A stretch of DNA of 64,000 bases, taken from contig KE159639.1 in NCBI GenBank assembly GCA_000403315.2, positions 219,651-283,650 of the forward strand, in the 5' to 3' direction. Position numbers and translations under genes: made by a program. A model generated the notes under the pieces. It saw only the letters and a program-made list of their open reading frames with translations. It was not told the DNA's origin and did not search any database. Below are positions 50,546-59,120 of the stretch, piece by piece; positions within the stretch are counted from its first letter, which is position 1; each line of letters starts with the position of its first letter. The DNA is from Lachnospiraceae bacterium A2 (GTDB lineage: Bacteria > Bacillota > Clostridia > Lachnospirales > Lachnospiraceae).

Positions 50546-51628
50546 ATGAATGAAAAATATGAACGCCACATTTCCCGGCACATCCAGAAAGTATACTGCC
50601 GCCGTCTGGGTTTCCCGGTCCTCTATCTTGCCTTTTTAGCGGTCCTATGGATGGCCCTCCCGCTGTATGAAATTTTATTCCCCCTGCCGCTGGACAATTC
50701 TGACGACTTAAATGCATATAAAAACCAGCATTCCTCTTATGTGGAAGCCAACTTTTCAGAACTGTATTTTACAGGATATACGAATACTTCCTTTGGACAG
50801 ACTACCGGGTACTATTACTATACCCTTGCTGACGGGCTCTCTGCCCAAGAAGACGGCAGGGAAGCCCCCTGCATCATTGTCCTGCTTTCCCCTTCCACCT
50901 GCGAGGAAGGGCTCCCCTTTATGGAATCTGTCCATATCCGGGGCAGGGTACTGGCAGGGAACCCGGCGTTCCAGACGGTATTGGAGAATTTAGCCAAGGA
51001 TTTAAACTGGACGAAACAGGGCATCAGCGAAAAAGTCAGCAACTGCTTCGTCAGCGAGCCTGCATTCCTGCTGCACCCCAGCATTGCCCTTCTGGCGTTA
51101 TATTTTTCTACCGGGATTTATGCTTTGCTCTGCACCGCCCTTAATATCCTCTACCTCCGGTTCCCGGTGCTTGCCCCGCCCTGCCGCCAGCTTCGCCGGT
51201 ACGGAAAGCCCAGGGAGCTGCTTGCCCAGGCGGAAACGGAACTTGCTACGCTGCCGCAGCTTGCCACTGAGGATATGTTTATTACAGAGCATTATTTTAT
51301 CGTGCTTGCCAATTATGGGGCGGCCATTATCCCAATCCAGGAAATGGTCTGGATTTACAAGCACTCTACCTTACATAAAATCCTGTGGCACCATTTCAGT
51401 ATTTCCTATACGCTGCATGTGACTGCCAAAAAGCACCTGTACTTCCAATGCCCAAAAAACATGAAATCAGACATTGACGGGATTATGGATTACCTGGCGG
51501 AAGCAAACCATGATATTTTAGTTGGGTTTAGTGAGGAAAACCGGCTGAAAGTGCATGGGAGCCTCCCTTGTCCTCCCCAGCTTGAGAAAGCCGTTGGTTT
51601 TTTGCAGAAAAGAATGAAATTGCGTTAA
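50546..51628 (+). CDS. DUF6709-like membrane protein
   Basis: A 360-residue protein. The first membrane helix is at about residues 22-46 (LGFPVLYLAFLAVLWMALPL), an outer domain of about 130 residues follows, and the second helix is at about 175-205 (SIALLALYFSTGIYALLCTA). A cytoplasmic C-terminal domain contains FITEHYFIVLANYGAAIIPI, QEMVWIYKHSTLH and HFSISYTLHVTAKKHLYFQC, a PH-like beta pattern that I associate with DUF6709 of Lachnospiraceae. The function is unknown. AAGGAG precedes the ATG used. It is convergent with the DUF1002 gene, with a palindromic repeat between them. Confidence 0.8.
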   Translation: MNEKYERHISRHIQKVYCRRLGFPVLYLAFLAVLWMALPLYEILFPLPLDNSDDLNAYKNQHSSYVEANFSELYFTGYTNTSFGQTTGYYYYTLADGLSAQEDGREAPCIIVLLSPSTCEEGLPFMESVHIRGRVLAGNPAFQTVLENLAKDLNWTKQGISEKVSNCFVSEPAFLLHPSIALLALYFSTGIYALLCTALNILYLRFPVLAPPCRQLRRYGKPRELLAQAETELATLPQLATEDMFITEHYFIVLANYGAAIIPIQEMVWIYKHSTLHKILWHHFSISYTLHVTAKKHLYFQCPKNMKSDIDGIMDYLAEANHDILVGFSEENRLKVHGSLPCPPQLEKAVGFLQKRMKLR

Positions 51629-51645
51629 GACAATGGGAACGCCCA

Positions 51646-51694
51646 CTAGAGCGTGTCTGAATATTGTAAACGTGAATGTTCAGACACGCGCTAG
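51646..51694. repeat. 49-bp palindromic repeat between convergent genes
   Basis: Arms CTAGAGCGTGTCTGAATATT and AATGTTCAGACACGCGCTAG enclose GTAAACGTG. It starts 18 bases after the DUF6709-like gene. Its right-hand CTAG provides the TAG stop of the DUF1002 gene. Confidence 0.85.
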
Positions 51695-52755
51695 GAAAAC
51701 AGCCCCTGGAAAAATTCTAAAATAGAACGGAAAAAGTCTGCAACCCTGTCAAAAATACTTTTCGTATCCAGGCTGGTAAGCTTGTCATACAGTTCCTCCG
51801 CCTGGTTGCGGATAGAGTCAATGTCCAAGTCCAGGTCCCCGATTTTTTTCAGAAGCCCTGTCAGCTCCTCAATTTCCTGTTCTGCCAGCGTAATGTCAAA
51901 CTGGCCGCATGCTTCCTGAATGGCTTCTTCGATTTCCTGCTGGGAATCCAGCCCTTTTTCGATGACTTCCTGTTTTAAGTAAGCCACCAGTTCTTCCGCT
52001 TTCTGGGAATCCCCGACAGTTTCAGCAATATCCCCAGTGAGGACCAGTTCATTTAATGCAGTGTCCATGCTCCGCTCGGAAACCTCTGCGCCCGTCATGT
52101 CAGAGTACGCCTTCATGGCCCCTACCAGCGCGGCCGTCCCGGATATGGGGAAAGGCCCTGCAACGATAATGTCGGCATCTGTAATCCCTGCTGTAATCAA
52201 TGCGTTTTTGTACATGCCTATGGTACAGTAGGAAATATTTTTCGTAGTAATATTAATCCCATTCCCCTGCTCCCGCTTTACAATCAGCACAGACGACAGG
52301 GCGCGGGTGCCGATTTTGCTGGCAGCCACATACTCCCCTAAGTACTCATGCTCCTCCTCATTGGTGATATAAATGACGTCATAATCTTCCAATTCCTCAG
52401 GGTTAATTCCCAAAAGCTCCAGTACCACGGCCTGCTGGGCCGGCGCCAGGTTTGCCCCCAGCGCAAGGTAGGGCTTATCTTCTTTGGTAATGGGTTCCGT
52501 CACTTCCCCGGGCTGGCCTAAAACATCCTGTCCCTTGTTTCCCTCCGGGGTTTCTTCTCTCTCCTCCCCTTTTACCTCTGGGGTCCCGCTGCCTGCAGGG
52601 CTTTCCTGGTCCAGGAGTTCTTCCCCCTGCAGTCCCTCCTGCCCGTTTCCCATTTCTTTTTCATCCGTTTGGACCGCATAAGCCTGCACTGGCGCAAGCA
52701 GGAAAAGCATACATGCCAGGAACAGGCTGGCAACCCGTATTTTTTGCTGTTTCAT
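51691..52755 (-). CDS. exported DUF1002 domain protein
   Basis: A 354-residue secreted protein. The signal peptide is at about 1-28 (VASLFLACMLFLLAPVQAYA, cleavage after AYA). An acidic Glu/Gly/Pro-rich linker runs to about 90, and the DUF1002 domain from there (LALGANLAPAQQAVVLELLG, YCTIGMYKNALITAGITDAD, IIVAGPFPISGTAALVGAMK). An amphipathic helical tail ends FFRSILEFFQGLFS. The family is widespread in Firmicutes and its function is unknown. The start has GGAGGTAAGG directly upstream. The stop is the TAG of a palindromic repeat. It lies 24 bases after the lipase-like gene and is probably co-transcribed with it. Confidence 0.9.
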   Translation of the reverse strand: MKQQKIRVASLFLACMLFLLAPVQAYAVQTDEKEMGNGQEGLQGEELLDQESPAGSGTPEVKGEEREETPEGNKGQDVLGQPGEVTEPITKEDKPYLALGANLAPAQQAVVLELLGINPEELEDYDVIYITNEEEHEYLGEYVAASKIGTRALSSVLIVKREQGNGINITTKNISYCTIGMYKNALITAGITDADIIVAGPFPISGTAALVGAMKAYSDMTGAEVSERSMDTALNELVLTGDIAETVGDSQKAEELVAYLKQEVIEKGLDSQQEIEEAIQEACGQFDITLAEQEIEELTGLLKKIGDLDLDIDSIRNQAEELYDKLTSLDTKSIFDRVADFFRSILEFFQGLFS

Positions 52756-52779
52756 CCTTACCTCCATCCTGCCTTCTTG

Positions 52780-53709
52780 CTACATTTTTGCCTTGATCCA
52801 TTTAAAAATGTCTTTGTATACCTTCTCTTTGTCCAGTTCATTTAAAATTTCATGGCGGTCACCAGGGTAAAGCCTGCATGTAATGTCTGTAATCCCTGCC
52901 TTTTTATATGTCCCGCAGACACTTTTTACCCCTTTGCCATAGTTTCCCACGGGGTCGTCTTCCCCAGCCACAAACAGCAGCGGGAGATTCTTTGGGATTT
53001 TCCCAATATTTTCCGGACGGTTGATATAATGGATGGTATCAAATATGGTATAATACCCGTTTACGGTAAATTTAAAGCTGCACCGGGGCTCCTTGCTGTA
53101 AGCCGCCACGATTTCCTTATCCTTGGTAAGCCAGGAATTTAAGGCTCTGCCCCCTTTGAATTTCTTATTATATCCGCCCATTGCCGCCTGCTCCAACAAA
53201 TTGCTCCGGTGGTCCCAGCCCCGGAACAAGGCTAAGCACCTGCACAGGCCTTTTCCCAGCGCCAACGCTGCATTGGGATGTGTGCCGGTTCCCATAATAA
53301 TTGCACCCTTAAGGCCGCTTCCATGCTGGGACAAATATTTCCGGAGCAGGAAGGAGCCCATGCTGTGCCCAAGGATAAAATATGGTATCCCCGGGTGCTC
53401 CGTTTCCATCATCCTGCGGAGATGGTCTATGTCTTCTACCACAATATCACTGCCATTCTTAGGGGCAAAATAACCCCACTGGCTCTCTGACGTCACAGAT
53501 TTCCCATGGCCTAAATGGTCGTTGCCTGCCACCAGGAACCCTTGCTGCACCATAAATTCTGCAAATTTTTCATACCGTTCCACATATTCCACCATGCCAT
53601 GGCTAATCTGCAGAATCCCTTTCAGCTCTTTGCCGTCCGGCTCCCATTTTACTGCATGGATTTTGGTCTGCTTATCTGCTGATAAAAATTGGAAATCCCT
53701 CTTTTTCAT
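52780..53709 (-). CDS. alpha/beta hydrolase, monoacylglycerol lipase-like
   Basis: A 309-residue hydrolase of the lysophospholipase/monoglyceride lipase group. GILQISHGMVEYVERYEKFA is the oxyanion region and the nucleophile Ser is in YFILGHSMGSFLLRKYLSQ. The catalytic Asp is probably in LFVAGEDDPVGNYGKGVKS and the His in LYPGDRHEILNELDK. No signal peptide. The start at MKKRDFQF has GGAGGTAAGG upstream; a longer frame has no support. Downstream comes the DUF1002 gene and upstream a chemoreceptor-like gene, all on the minus strand. Confidence 0.93.
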   Translation of the reverse strand: MKKRDFQFLSADKQTKIHAVKWEPDGKELKGILQISHGMVEYVERYEKFAEFMVQQGFLVAGNDHLGHGKSVTSESQWGYFAPKNGSDIVVEDIDHLRRMMETEHPGIPYFILGHSMGSFLLRKYLSQHGSGLKGAIIMGTGTHPNAALALGKGLCRCLALFRGWDHRSNLLEQAAMGGYNKKFKGGRALNSWLTKDKEIVAAYSKEPRCSFKFTVNGYYTIFDTIHYINRPENIGKIPKNLPLLFVAGEDDPVGNYGKGVKSVCGTYKKAGITDITCRLYPGDRHEILNELDKEKVYKDIFKWIKAKM

Positions 53710-53830
53710 AGCCTTACCTCCAGTCCTGATTTCTCTGCTTCCAAATACCTGAAACGCCTCTCTGCCGCAGCCGCTTGCTGATTCCTTCCCCTGCCGCACG
53801 CCTTCTGCCCCTCCTGCTTTCCGAGGCAAT

Positions 53831-54814
53831 TTATCTGCTGATTTCTGCCCCTACCGCACGGAGCCAGTCTTCCACTTCTTTTGCTTTCCGGCGCAGGTTC
53901 TCCAAGGTTTCCTGCTGCTGGGTGAAAGTCTTCCCTGCGTGCTCCACAGCCTTCTGGGCTTCGTCGTACTGCTTGGTGATTACTTCGCTGTCGCCCACTG
54001 ACTGCTCCAGGCTTTCGGTCAGCGCCCGTATCTGCGTCACCATTTTCCGGCTCTCCGTTTCCTCCAGCCGGGAAGCATAAGCGCCGAACCCTTCCGCAGC
54101 TTTTTCCAGACGGGTGTTATGGTCGTTCCAAATCTGTGTCAGGTACAATACCTGTGTTTCGGCTTCTTTCAGCCGTTCTTCCATCTTCTGCATTTTCTCT
54201 GCCATAAAAGAAGCTGACTGGTGGTACTTCCCGGAAAGGTCACGGACTTCCTCGGCTGCTTTTACAAATTTCACGCCTTCTTCCCCCAGCCTTCCAGCTT
54301 CAATTGCAGCATTTAAGGAAAGAATGCCCATCTGCCGCTCCATTTCCCCCATTTCGGAAATGCGTTTTACCATCTCCTCCATTTCCTGCCGCATGCCGGT
54401 GGCTGCCAGCTCCAGCACTTCTTCCGGGGAAGTCAGCTTCCTGCCCTGCTCTATCATTTCCAGCAGTTCTTTTTCCCGCCTGTAAATCCCCTCTATGGAC
54501 CTTTGGTAGGCGCCTTCCGACTTATCCGCCCGGTCTGCCAGCGCCCCAATCTGCTTTTGCAGCTCCCGGTTCCTTTTGTTCTGCCGCTTTGCCTCGCTGG
54601 CGGCTGTGCTCACTGTTTCTGTCAATTTGGCCATCTGGCTGTCCAATTCGCTCTGCCCCCCTTCCATGGCAACAATCCCTTCCTCCGTTTCCTTTTGCAC
54701 CAAACGCATTTTTTCTGTCACCTCTGATAATTTCCTTAAATATTTATCCGCCTCTGCCTGTTTTGACAGCAGTTCCTGTTCCAGTTCTTCCTGCTTCTTC
54801 CCTTTTCCAAACAT
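53831..54814 (-). CDS. soluble methyl-accepting-chemotaxis-like protein
   Basis: A 327-residue cytoplasmic coiled-coil protein with no membrane segment. A long coiled coil (about 5-150) leads to a receptor-tip-like hairpin, MERQMGILSLNAAIEAGRLG and EEGVKFVKAAEEVRDLSGKY, then a returning coiled coil to the end. Compared with the canonical tip (as in the receptor at 534-2219) several CheA/CheW-contact residues differ: EAGRLGEEGVKF in place of [12 protein letters not shown]. It may therefore be a structural or signalling relative and not a working chemoreceptor. The start at MFGKGKKQ has AAAGGGG upstream. It lies between recJ and the lipase-like gene. Confidence 0.8.
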   Translation of the reverse strand: MFGKGKKQEELEQELLSKQAEADKYLRKLSEVTEKMRLVQKETEEGIVAMEGGQSELDSQMAKLTETVSTAASEAKRQNKRNRELQKQIGALADRADKSEGAYQRSIEGIYRREKELLEMIEQGRKLTSPEEVLELAATGMRQEMEEMVKRISEMGEMERQMGILSLNAAIEAGRLGEEGVKFVKAAEEVRDLSGKYHQSASFMAEKMQKMEERLKEAETQVLYLTQIWNDHNTRLEKAAEGFGAYASRLEETESRKMVTQIRALTESLEQSVGDSEVITKQYDEAQKAVEHAGKTFTQQQETLENLRRKAKEVEDWLRAVGAEISR

Positions 54815-54952
54815 CTGGGTTCCCCTTTCTTCTGGAATTTCTGTGATTTGCTGAATGGGCATCCGCCCTGGCGCAGCCCTTCTTCCTGATCCGCGCGCCT
54901 ATCTATGCCCTGATTTTTCTCTACGCTCCATTTTAACACATTTCTCCGGTCC

Positions 54953-56716
54953 CTAACAATAGTTCTTTACAATTATCTGCAAACTTTCCTTCCCGTTGAA
55001 CACATTGATTTCCGGGTAATAAATAAAAGAAACCAGCATTTCGCCGCCCTGCCCGGACATGGCGCGCCCTACGGCTTCCTGCCCGTATTTTCCCTGCAGG
55101 AAATCCAAAAATTTCTCCACCTGCCCGAAGTAAACGGCGCTTAAGGCTGTCCCTCCCTGGCTTTTTACCTGCATCCGGCAGACGTTCTTGTTTTTCCCAA
55201 AAATCCCCATGGACAAAATCCGCAAGTTTTTATCCGCAAACACTGGTTTTTCATTAGATTTCCCAAATGGCTCCAAAATATTTAATTCCTCCACCAAAGG
55301 CTTTGAAATATAATCCAGCGGCATCGGGACGTCTATCACAATTTTCCCCCGCAGGTCTTCTTCTGTCAGGGCGGTATTTTCATTTAATTTCTGCCGGAAC
55401 ACTTCCACATTCTTCTCTGGCAGGGACAGGCCTGCCGCCATGGGATGCCCGCCGAATTTGGTGAAAAGTTCCTTGCATTTTGTCATTTCCTCATACATGG
55501 AATAGCTTTCAATGGAACGGCCGGATCCTTTTACCCCGTCTTCGCTTTTCGTCAGCAGGAATACGGGCCGGTGGTACCGTTCCCGGATGCGGCCAGCAAT
55601 TATCCCAGCCAAGCTTTCATGGCAGTCCGGCAGGTAAATTACCAGTACTTTATCATCTTTCAAGGAGCCCTGCTCCACCAGCTCTACGGCCTTTTGCACC
55701 CCCTGCTCCGTCATTTCCTTCCGGCTTACATTCAAGTCATACAAATCCCCTGCATATTCCGCCGCTATGTATTCGTTTTCTGCCAGCAGCATGTCCAAGG
55801 CCCGTTTTGCCGTGTCTAACCGCCCGCTGGCATTCAGGCATGGCCCCAGGACAAACCCAATGTGGTAAGCCTTGATTTTCCCAAGCTCGATCTGGTTGCG
55901 GGCTGCCAGCGCCCGTATGCCAAAATTTCTGGTCTGGTTCAAGGCTTTCAGCCCTTCCTTCACAATAATCCTGTTTTCCCCTGTCAGGGGCATCACATCC
56001 CCTACCGTGGCAAAGGCTGCATTTTCCAGATACGCCCATGCTTCCTCCGGCGGCAGCCCAGATTTTTCATATAAGGCCTGCACCAGTTTAAACGCCACGG
56101 CTGCCCCGCAAAGCTCCTTGAAAGGATAGGGGCAGTCTGGCTGCTTGGGATTTACTACCGCGTCCGCCGCCGGGATATGGAATATTTTTTCCCCGTCCGC
56201 GCCTTCTTCATAAGGGATTTCATGGTGGTCGGTGATAATTACCGCCATCCCCAGCTCTTTTGCCAGCGAAAGCTCCTTGGCGGCTGCAATCCCATTGTCG
56301 CAGGTCAGGATGGCGTCCACCCCGTCTTCCGCCGCCTTGCGCACCAGCCGTTCGTTGACGCCATAGCCGTCGGTAATCCGGTCTGGGATGGCATAATCCA
56401 CCTGTGCGCCGCAGCTCCGCAGCGCCGAATACAGAATATAAACCGACTGGATCCCATCAATGTCATAATCGCCGATTATGCGTATTTTCTTCTTTTTTTG
56501 AATTTTTTCCTGCAAAATGGCAACGGCGCGCCCCATATCCTTCATCCTTCCCGGATCGTGGAGGGAGCTGCGGTCCCCATGGAGGTATTGCTCTATGGCT
56601 TCTTCCCCAAGGACGTCCCTGTTCCGGATAATCCGGGCGGTTACCTGGTCGATGCCGAATTGTGATGATATTTTTTTAAAATCTGCTTTTTTGGCAGATA
56701 CTACCCATTTTTCCAT
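54953..56716 (-). CDS. recJ: single-stranded-DNA-specific exonuclease RecJ
   Basis: A 587-residue 5'-3' exonuclease of DNA repair. The DHH domain motifs are IIGDYDIDGIQSVYIL, LTCDNGIAAAKEL, MAVIITDHHEIPY and GDVMPLTGENR. The DHHA1 region has FTKFGGHPMAAGLSLPEKN, and the C-terminal OB-type domain begins near residue 450. The acidic and His metal ligands are all present. The length is normal. It is followed by a receptor-like gene and preceded by truA, all on the minus strand. Confidence 0.95.
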   Translation of the reverse strand: MEKWVVSAKKADFKKISSQFGIDQVTARIIRNRDVLGEEAIEQYLHGDRSSLHDPGRMKDMGRAVAILQEKIQKKKKIRIIGDYDIDGIQSVYILYSALRSCGAQVDYAIPDRITDGYGVNERLVRKAAEDGVDAILTCDNGIAAAKELSLAKELGMAVIITDHHEIPYEEGADGEKIFHIPAADAVVNPKQPDCPYPFKELCGAAVAFKLVQALYEKSGLPPEEAWAYLENAAFATVGDVMPLTGENRIIVKEGLKALNQTRNFGIRALAARNQIELGKIKAYHIGFVLGPCLNASGRLDTAKRALDMLLAENEYIAAEYAGDLYDLNVSRKEMTEQGVQKAVELVEQGSLKDDKVLVIYLPDCHESLAGIIAGRIRERYHRPVFLLTKSEDGVKGSGRSIESYSMYEEMTKCKELFTKFGGHPMAAGLSLPEKNVEVFRQKLNENTALTEEDLRGKIVIDVPMPLDYISKPLVEELNILEPFGKSNEKPVFADKNLRILSMGIFGKNKNVCRMQVKSQGGTALSAVYFGQVEKFLDFLQGKYGQEAVGRAMSGQGGEMLVSFIYYPEINVFNGKESLQIIVKNYC

Positions 56717-56787
56717 TGTTTTTAGTTCCTTTCCAGAGGGAAATGCGGTATGTTCCGCTGTTTTCCTGTTTTTGGCTTTGGAGTGGG

Positions 56788-57528
56788 CTAATATTCTACG
56801 CTTTTTAAGATAAGGCCCTTGGCTGGCATGGTAATGCCGGATTCTGCCCGGACGCCGCCTTCCAAAAGCTTCGGGATATCCTGGGGTTCCCGGATGCCCT
56901 GCCCTACTTCCACAAGGGTCCCGGCAATAATGCGAACCATATTGTGCAGGAACCCATTCCCGGTTACCGTGATATCTATTTCACTGCCCTGCTGGGCAAC
57001 TGAAAGCTGGTAAACCGTGCGCACGGTGGTTTTCTTCTTCTGCCGATGGCGGCAGAAGGCTGCAAAGTCGTGGGTCCCTTCAAAATACCGGGCTGCCTCC
57101 TTCATAGCGGCCACGTCAAGGGGCTCTTTGATTTGGCACATCCATTTCCGTTCAAATACATTGGGGAGGGCGCTGTTATGGATGCGGTAGCAATACGTTT
57201 TTTTCACGGCAAACAGCCTTGCATGGAACTTCTTTGGCGCTTCTTCCATGGCTGTGACCCCAATGTCTTCCGGCAGGTAATGGTTTACATATTCCATGAT
57301 TTCTGGAATTGTTTTCTCCGTTTCTAAATAGACGTTTGCCACCTGCCCCAAAGCATGGACACCTGCGTCGGTGCGGCCGGAGCCATGCACTTCCGTCTGT
57401 TTTCCTTCCAGCCCGGAAAATACATGGCTGAGTTTTCCCTGGATGGTGGTGTCTGTGGTTTTCTGGCTCTGCCAGCCCTTGTAACGGGTTCCGTCGTAGG
57501 CTATCGTTAATTTATAATTTTTCTGCAT
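56788..57528 (-). CDS. truA: tRNA pseudouridine(38-40) synthase
   Basis: An enzyme of about 246 residues that isomerises uridines 38-40 of the tRNA anticodon arm. The catalytic Asp54 lies in HGSGRTDAGVHALGQVA. Other family segments are YDGTRYKGWQSQ, ARYFEGTHDFAAFCR and GNGFLHNMVRIIAGTLVEVG. The start at MQKNYKL has GAGGT eight bases upstream; in-frame ATGs at 57552 and 57558 behind AAAGGAAAGA would add 8-10 basic residues. It lies 71 bases before recJ on the same strand. Confidence 0.95.
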   Translation of the reverse strand: MQKNYKLTIAYDGTRYKGWQSQKTTDTTIQGKLSHVFSGLEGKQTEVHGSGRTDAGVHALGQVANVYLETEKTIPEIMEYVNHYLPEDIGVTAMEEAPKKFHARLFAVKKTYCYRIHNSALPNVFERKWMCQIKEPLDVAAMKEAARYFEGTHDFAAFCRHRQKKKTTVRTVYQLSVAQQGSEIDITVTGNGFLHNMVRIIAGTLVEVGQGIREPQDIPKLLEGGVRAESGITMPAKGLILKSVEY

Positions 57529-57643
57529 GGTTTGTGACCTCGTTTTTTTCATTGTCATTCTTTCCTTTTGCATCATAGCAAAGTGTGGTGACTTTTTCAA
57601 GGAAATATAGTATACTGGGCATAACTTTGGCGGGAAAGGGGGA

Positions 57644-57790
57644 CAGTTACTGTTCACACCCATGGTGTTCACAGTAACGAATCCGGCCTATTTAAAGTTG
57701 CCTTACGGCAAGAGGCCGGATTCTGGCCCCATTACTGTATTGGCCTGTAGCCGTGCAGCACAGTGCACGACTCAGGAGTGAACAGTAACG
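57644..57790. repeat. nested inverted-repeat element, about 150 bp
   Basis: The outer arms GTTACTGTTCAC (57646-57657) and GTGAACAGTAAC (57778-57789) are perfect complements. Inside, GAATCCGGCCT pairs with AGGCCGGATTC (57679-57689 with 57713-57723) around a TTGCC/GGCAA hairpin. A further copy, GTTCACAGTAACG, lies at 57667-57679. No gene is present; it fills the truA/nrnA divergent gap and looks like a miniature repeat element. Confidence 0.7.
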
Positions 57791-57855
57791 AGGGACATGC
57801 CTGTTATCCACCGGCACCCATCCCTGCCAAAATTTTCTAAAAAGGAGTATACCCA

Positions 57856-58818
57856 ATGAACCCACTTGACTTAATCGGAATCCTGGCAGGCCACACCGTC
57901 TACATCCAAACCCACAACTTTCCCGACCCGGACGCTATCGCCAGCGCCTTCGGCCTCCAGCAGTTCCTGCATTTCCACGGCATCCAGGCCACCCTATGCT
58001 ATGATGGGAAAATAGACCGTCTCAGCGCGAAAAAAATGCTGGATACCTTCGGAATTACCATGTATTCCAAAAACGACATTTCCGACATGGAAGGGAAAGA
58101 CTTGATTGTGCTGATTGATTCCCAGAAATTAAATAAAAATGTTACCGACCTTGTGGGGGACGAGGTGGCCTGCATCGACCACCACCCTGTCTTTTTCCCA
58201 TACAGTTACCAATACCAGGACATCCAGAAGGTAGGAGCCTGCTCCTCCATCATCGCTTCTTATTTTGAGCGCACAAAAACCCCTATCTCCCCCAAATGCG
58301 CCGCTGCGCTGGCTTATGGGATTAAAATGGACACGGCTGACTTCACCCGGGGGACAGCTTTGCTGGATACGGAAATGCTTTCCTTCCTGTTTTCCCATGC
58401 TGACTGGGGACTTGTCAACCATATGTATACAAATACCATGGAATTTGATGATTTGCGGGCTTATGGGGCTGCAATCCAGAATATACAGATTTTTGGCGGC
58501 ACGGGGTTTGCCTATATCCCTTTCCACTGTGCCAATGCGCTGATCGCCATAATCTCTGATTTTATTTTGTCCTTAGATGTGGTTGATATTGCAGTGGTTT
58601 ACGCCATGCAGAAAAATGGCATCCGTTTTTCCGTCCGCTGTGAACAGGACCGCATCCATGCCGGGAACCTGATTTCCCATGTGATGGCCCCGTGGGGGAG
58701 CGGCGGCGGGCATCCTTCCATGGCTGGGGGAATCATCCCTTCGGAACAGGTGCACCTGCTGGGGGAGGATATCCATATTTCCATCCAGGAAGCTTTCCTG
58801 AAAGAAATTACAGCATAG
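57856..58818 (+). CDS. DHH-family phosphoesterase (NrnA-like)
   Basis: A 320-residue enzyme related to bifunctional oligoribonuclease/pAp phosphatases. The N-terminal DHH domain has THNFPDPDAIASAFGL, VLIDSQKLN and CIDHHPVFF. The C-terminal DHHA1 domain has SVRCEQDRIHAGNLISHVMA and WGSGGGHPSMAGGIIP. In family members it degrades nano-RNA, dephosphorylates pAp or cleaves small cyclic-dinucleotide products. AAAGGAG precedes the ATG. It is monocistronic and divergent from truA. Confidence 0.9.
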   Translation: MNPLDLIGILAGHTVYIQTHNFPDPDAIASAFGLQQFLHFHGIQATLCYDGKIDRLSAKKMLDTFGITMYSKNDISDMEGKDLIVLIDSQKLNKNVTDLVGDEVACIDHHPVFFPYSYQYQDIQKVGACSSIIASYFERTKTPISPKCAAALAYGIKMDTADFTRGTALLDTEMLSFLFSHADWGLVNHMYTNTMEFDDLRAYGAAIQNIQIFGGTGFAYIPFHCANALIAIISDFILSLDVVDIAVVYAMQKNGIRFSVRCEQDRIHAGNLISHVMAPWGSGGGHPSMAGGIIPSEQVHLLGEDIHISIQEAFLKEITA

Positions 58819-58848
58819 AAAAGCTGCGGGGAGAAGATTTCCTATAAA

Positions 58849-58968
58849 GATTAGGGTATCAAAAGCACCTTTGGTGCTACGCTCATACCATATATTGTAT
58901 TGCAAATCAATTTACACATCAATATATGGTATGGAGCGGGTGCATCGCACCCTTTTGATACCCTAATC
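58849..58968. mobile_element. MITE-like palindromic element, 120 bp
   Basis: Perfect 17-bp terminal inverted repeats (GATTAGGGTATCAAAAG, 58849-58865 and 58952-58968) and an inner 14-bp pair (CATACCATATATTG, 58884-58897 with 58920-58933). No coding sequence. The right-end motif CACCCTTTTGATACC also occurs at 18541-18555, abutting the threonine aldolase tail. Confidence 0.7.
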
Positions 58969-58984
58969 CTATAAAACAAAGAAA

Positions 58985-59087
58985 GAGGGCTGTTGCAGAA
59001 TGCAGCTTATATACAATATATGACAGAAATTACAAAGTTCTGAATACCATATCTTGTATATAACAGCTATTTTGCAACAGCCCCTTT
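58985..59087. mobile_element. MITE-like element with IS1182-type ends
   Basis: The ends read GAGGGCTGTTGCAGAATGCA and the complement of GGGGCTGTTGCAAAATAGCT, imperfect inverted repeats that extend inward through TATATACAA. The GGGGCTGTTGCAAAA type of end is familiar from IS1182/IS5-like elements, so this may be a non-autonomous derivative about 100 bp long. Confidence 0.6.
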
Positions 59088-59120
59088 TCCAACAACATAT
59101 TCTGCCAAAATACGCCTGCA

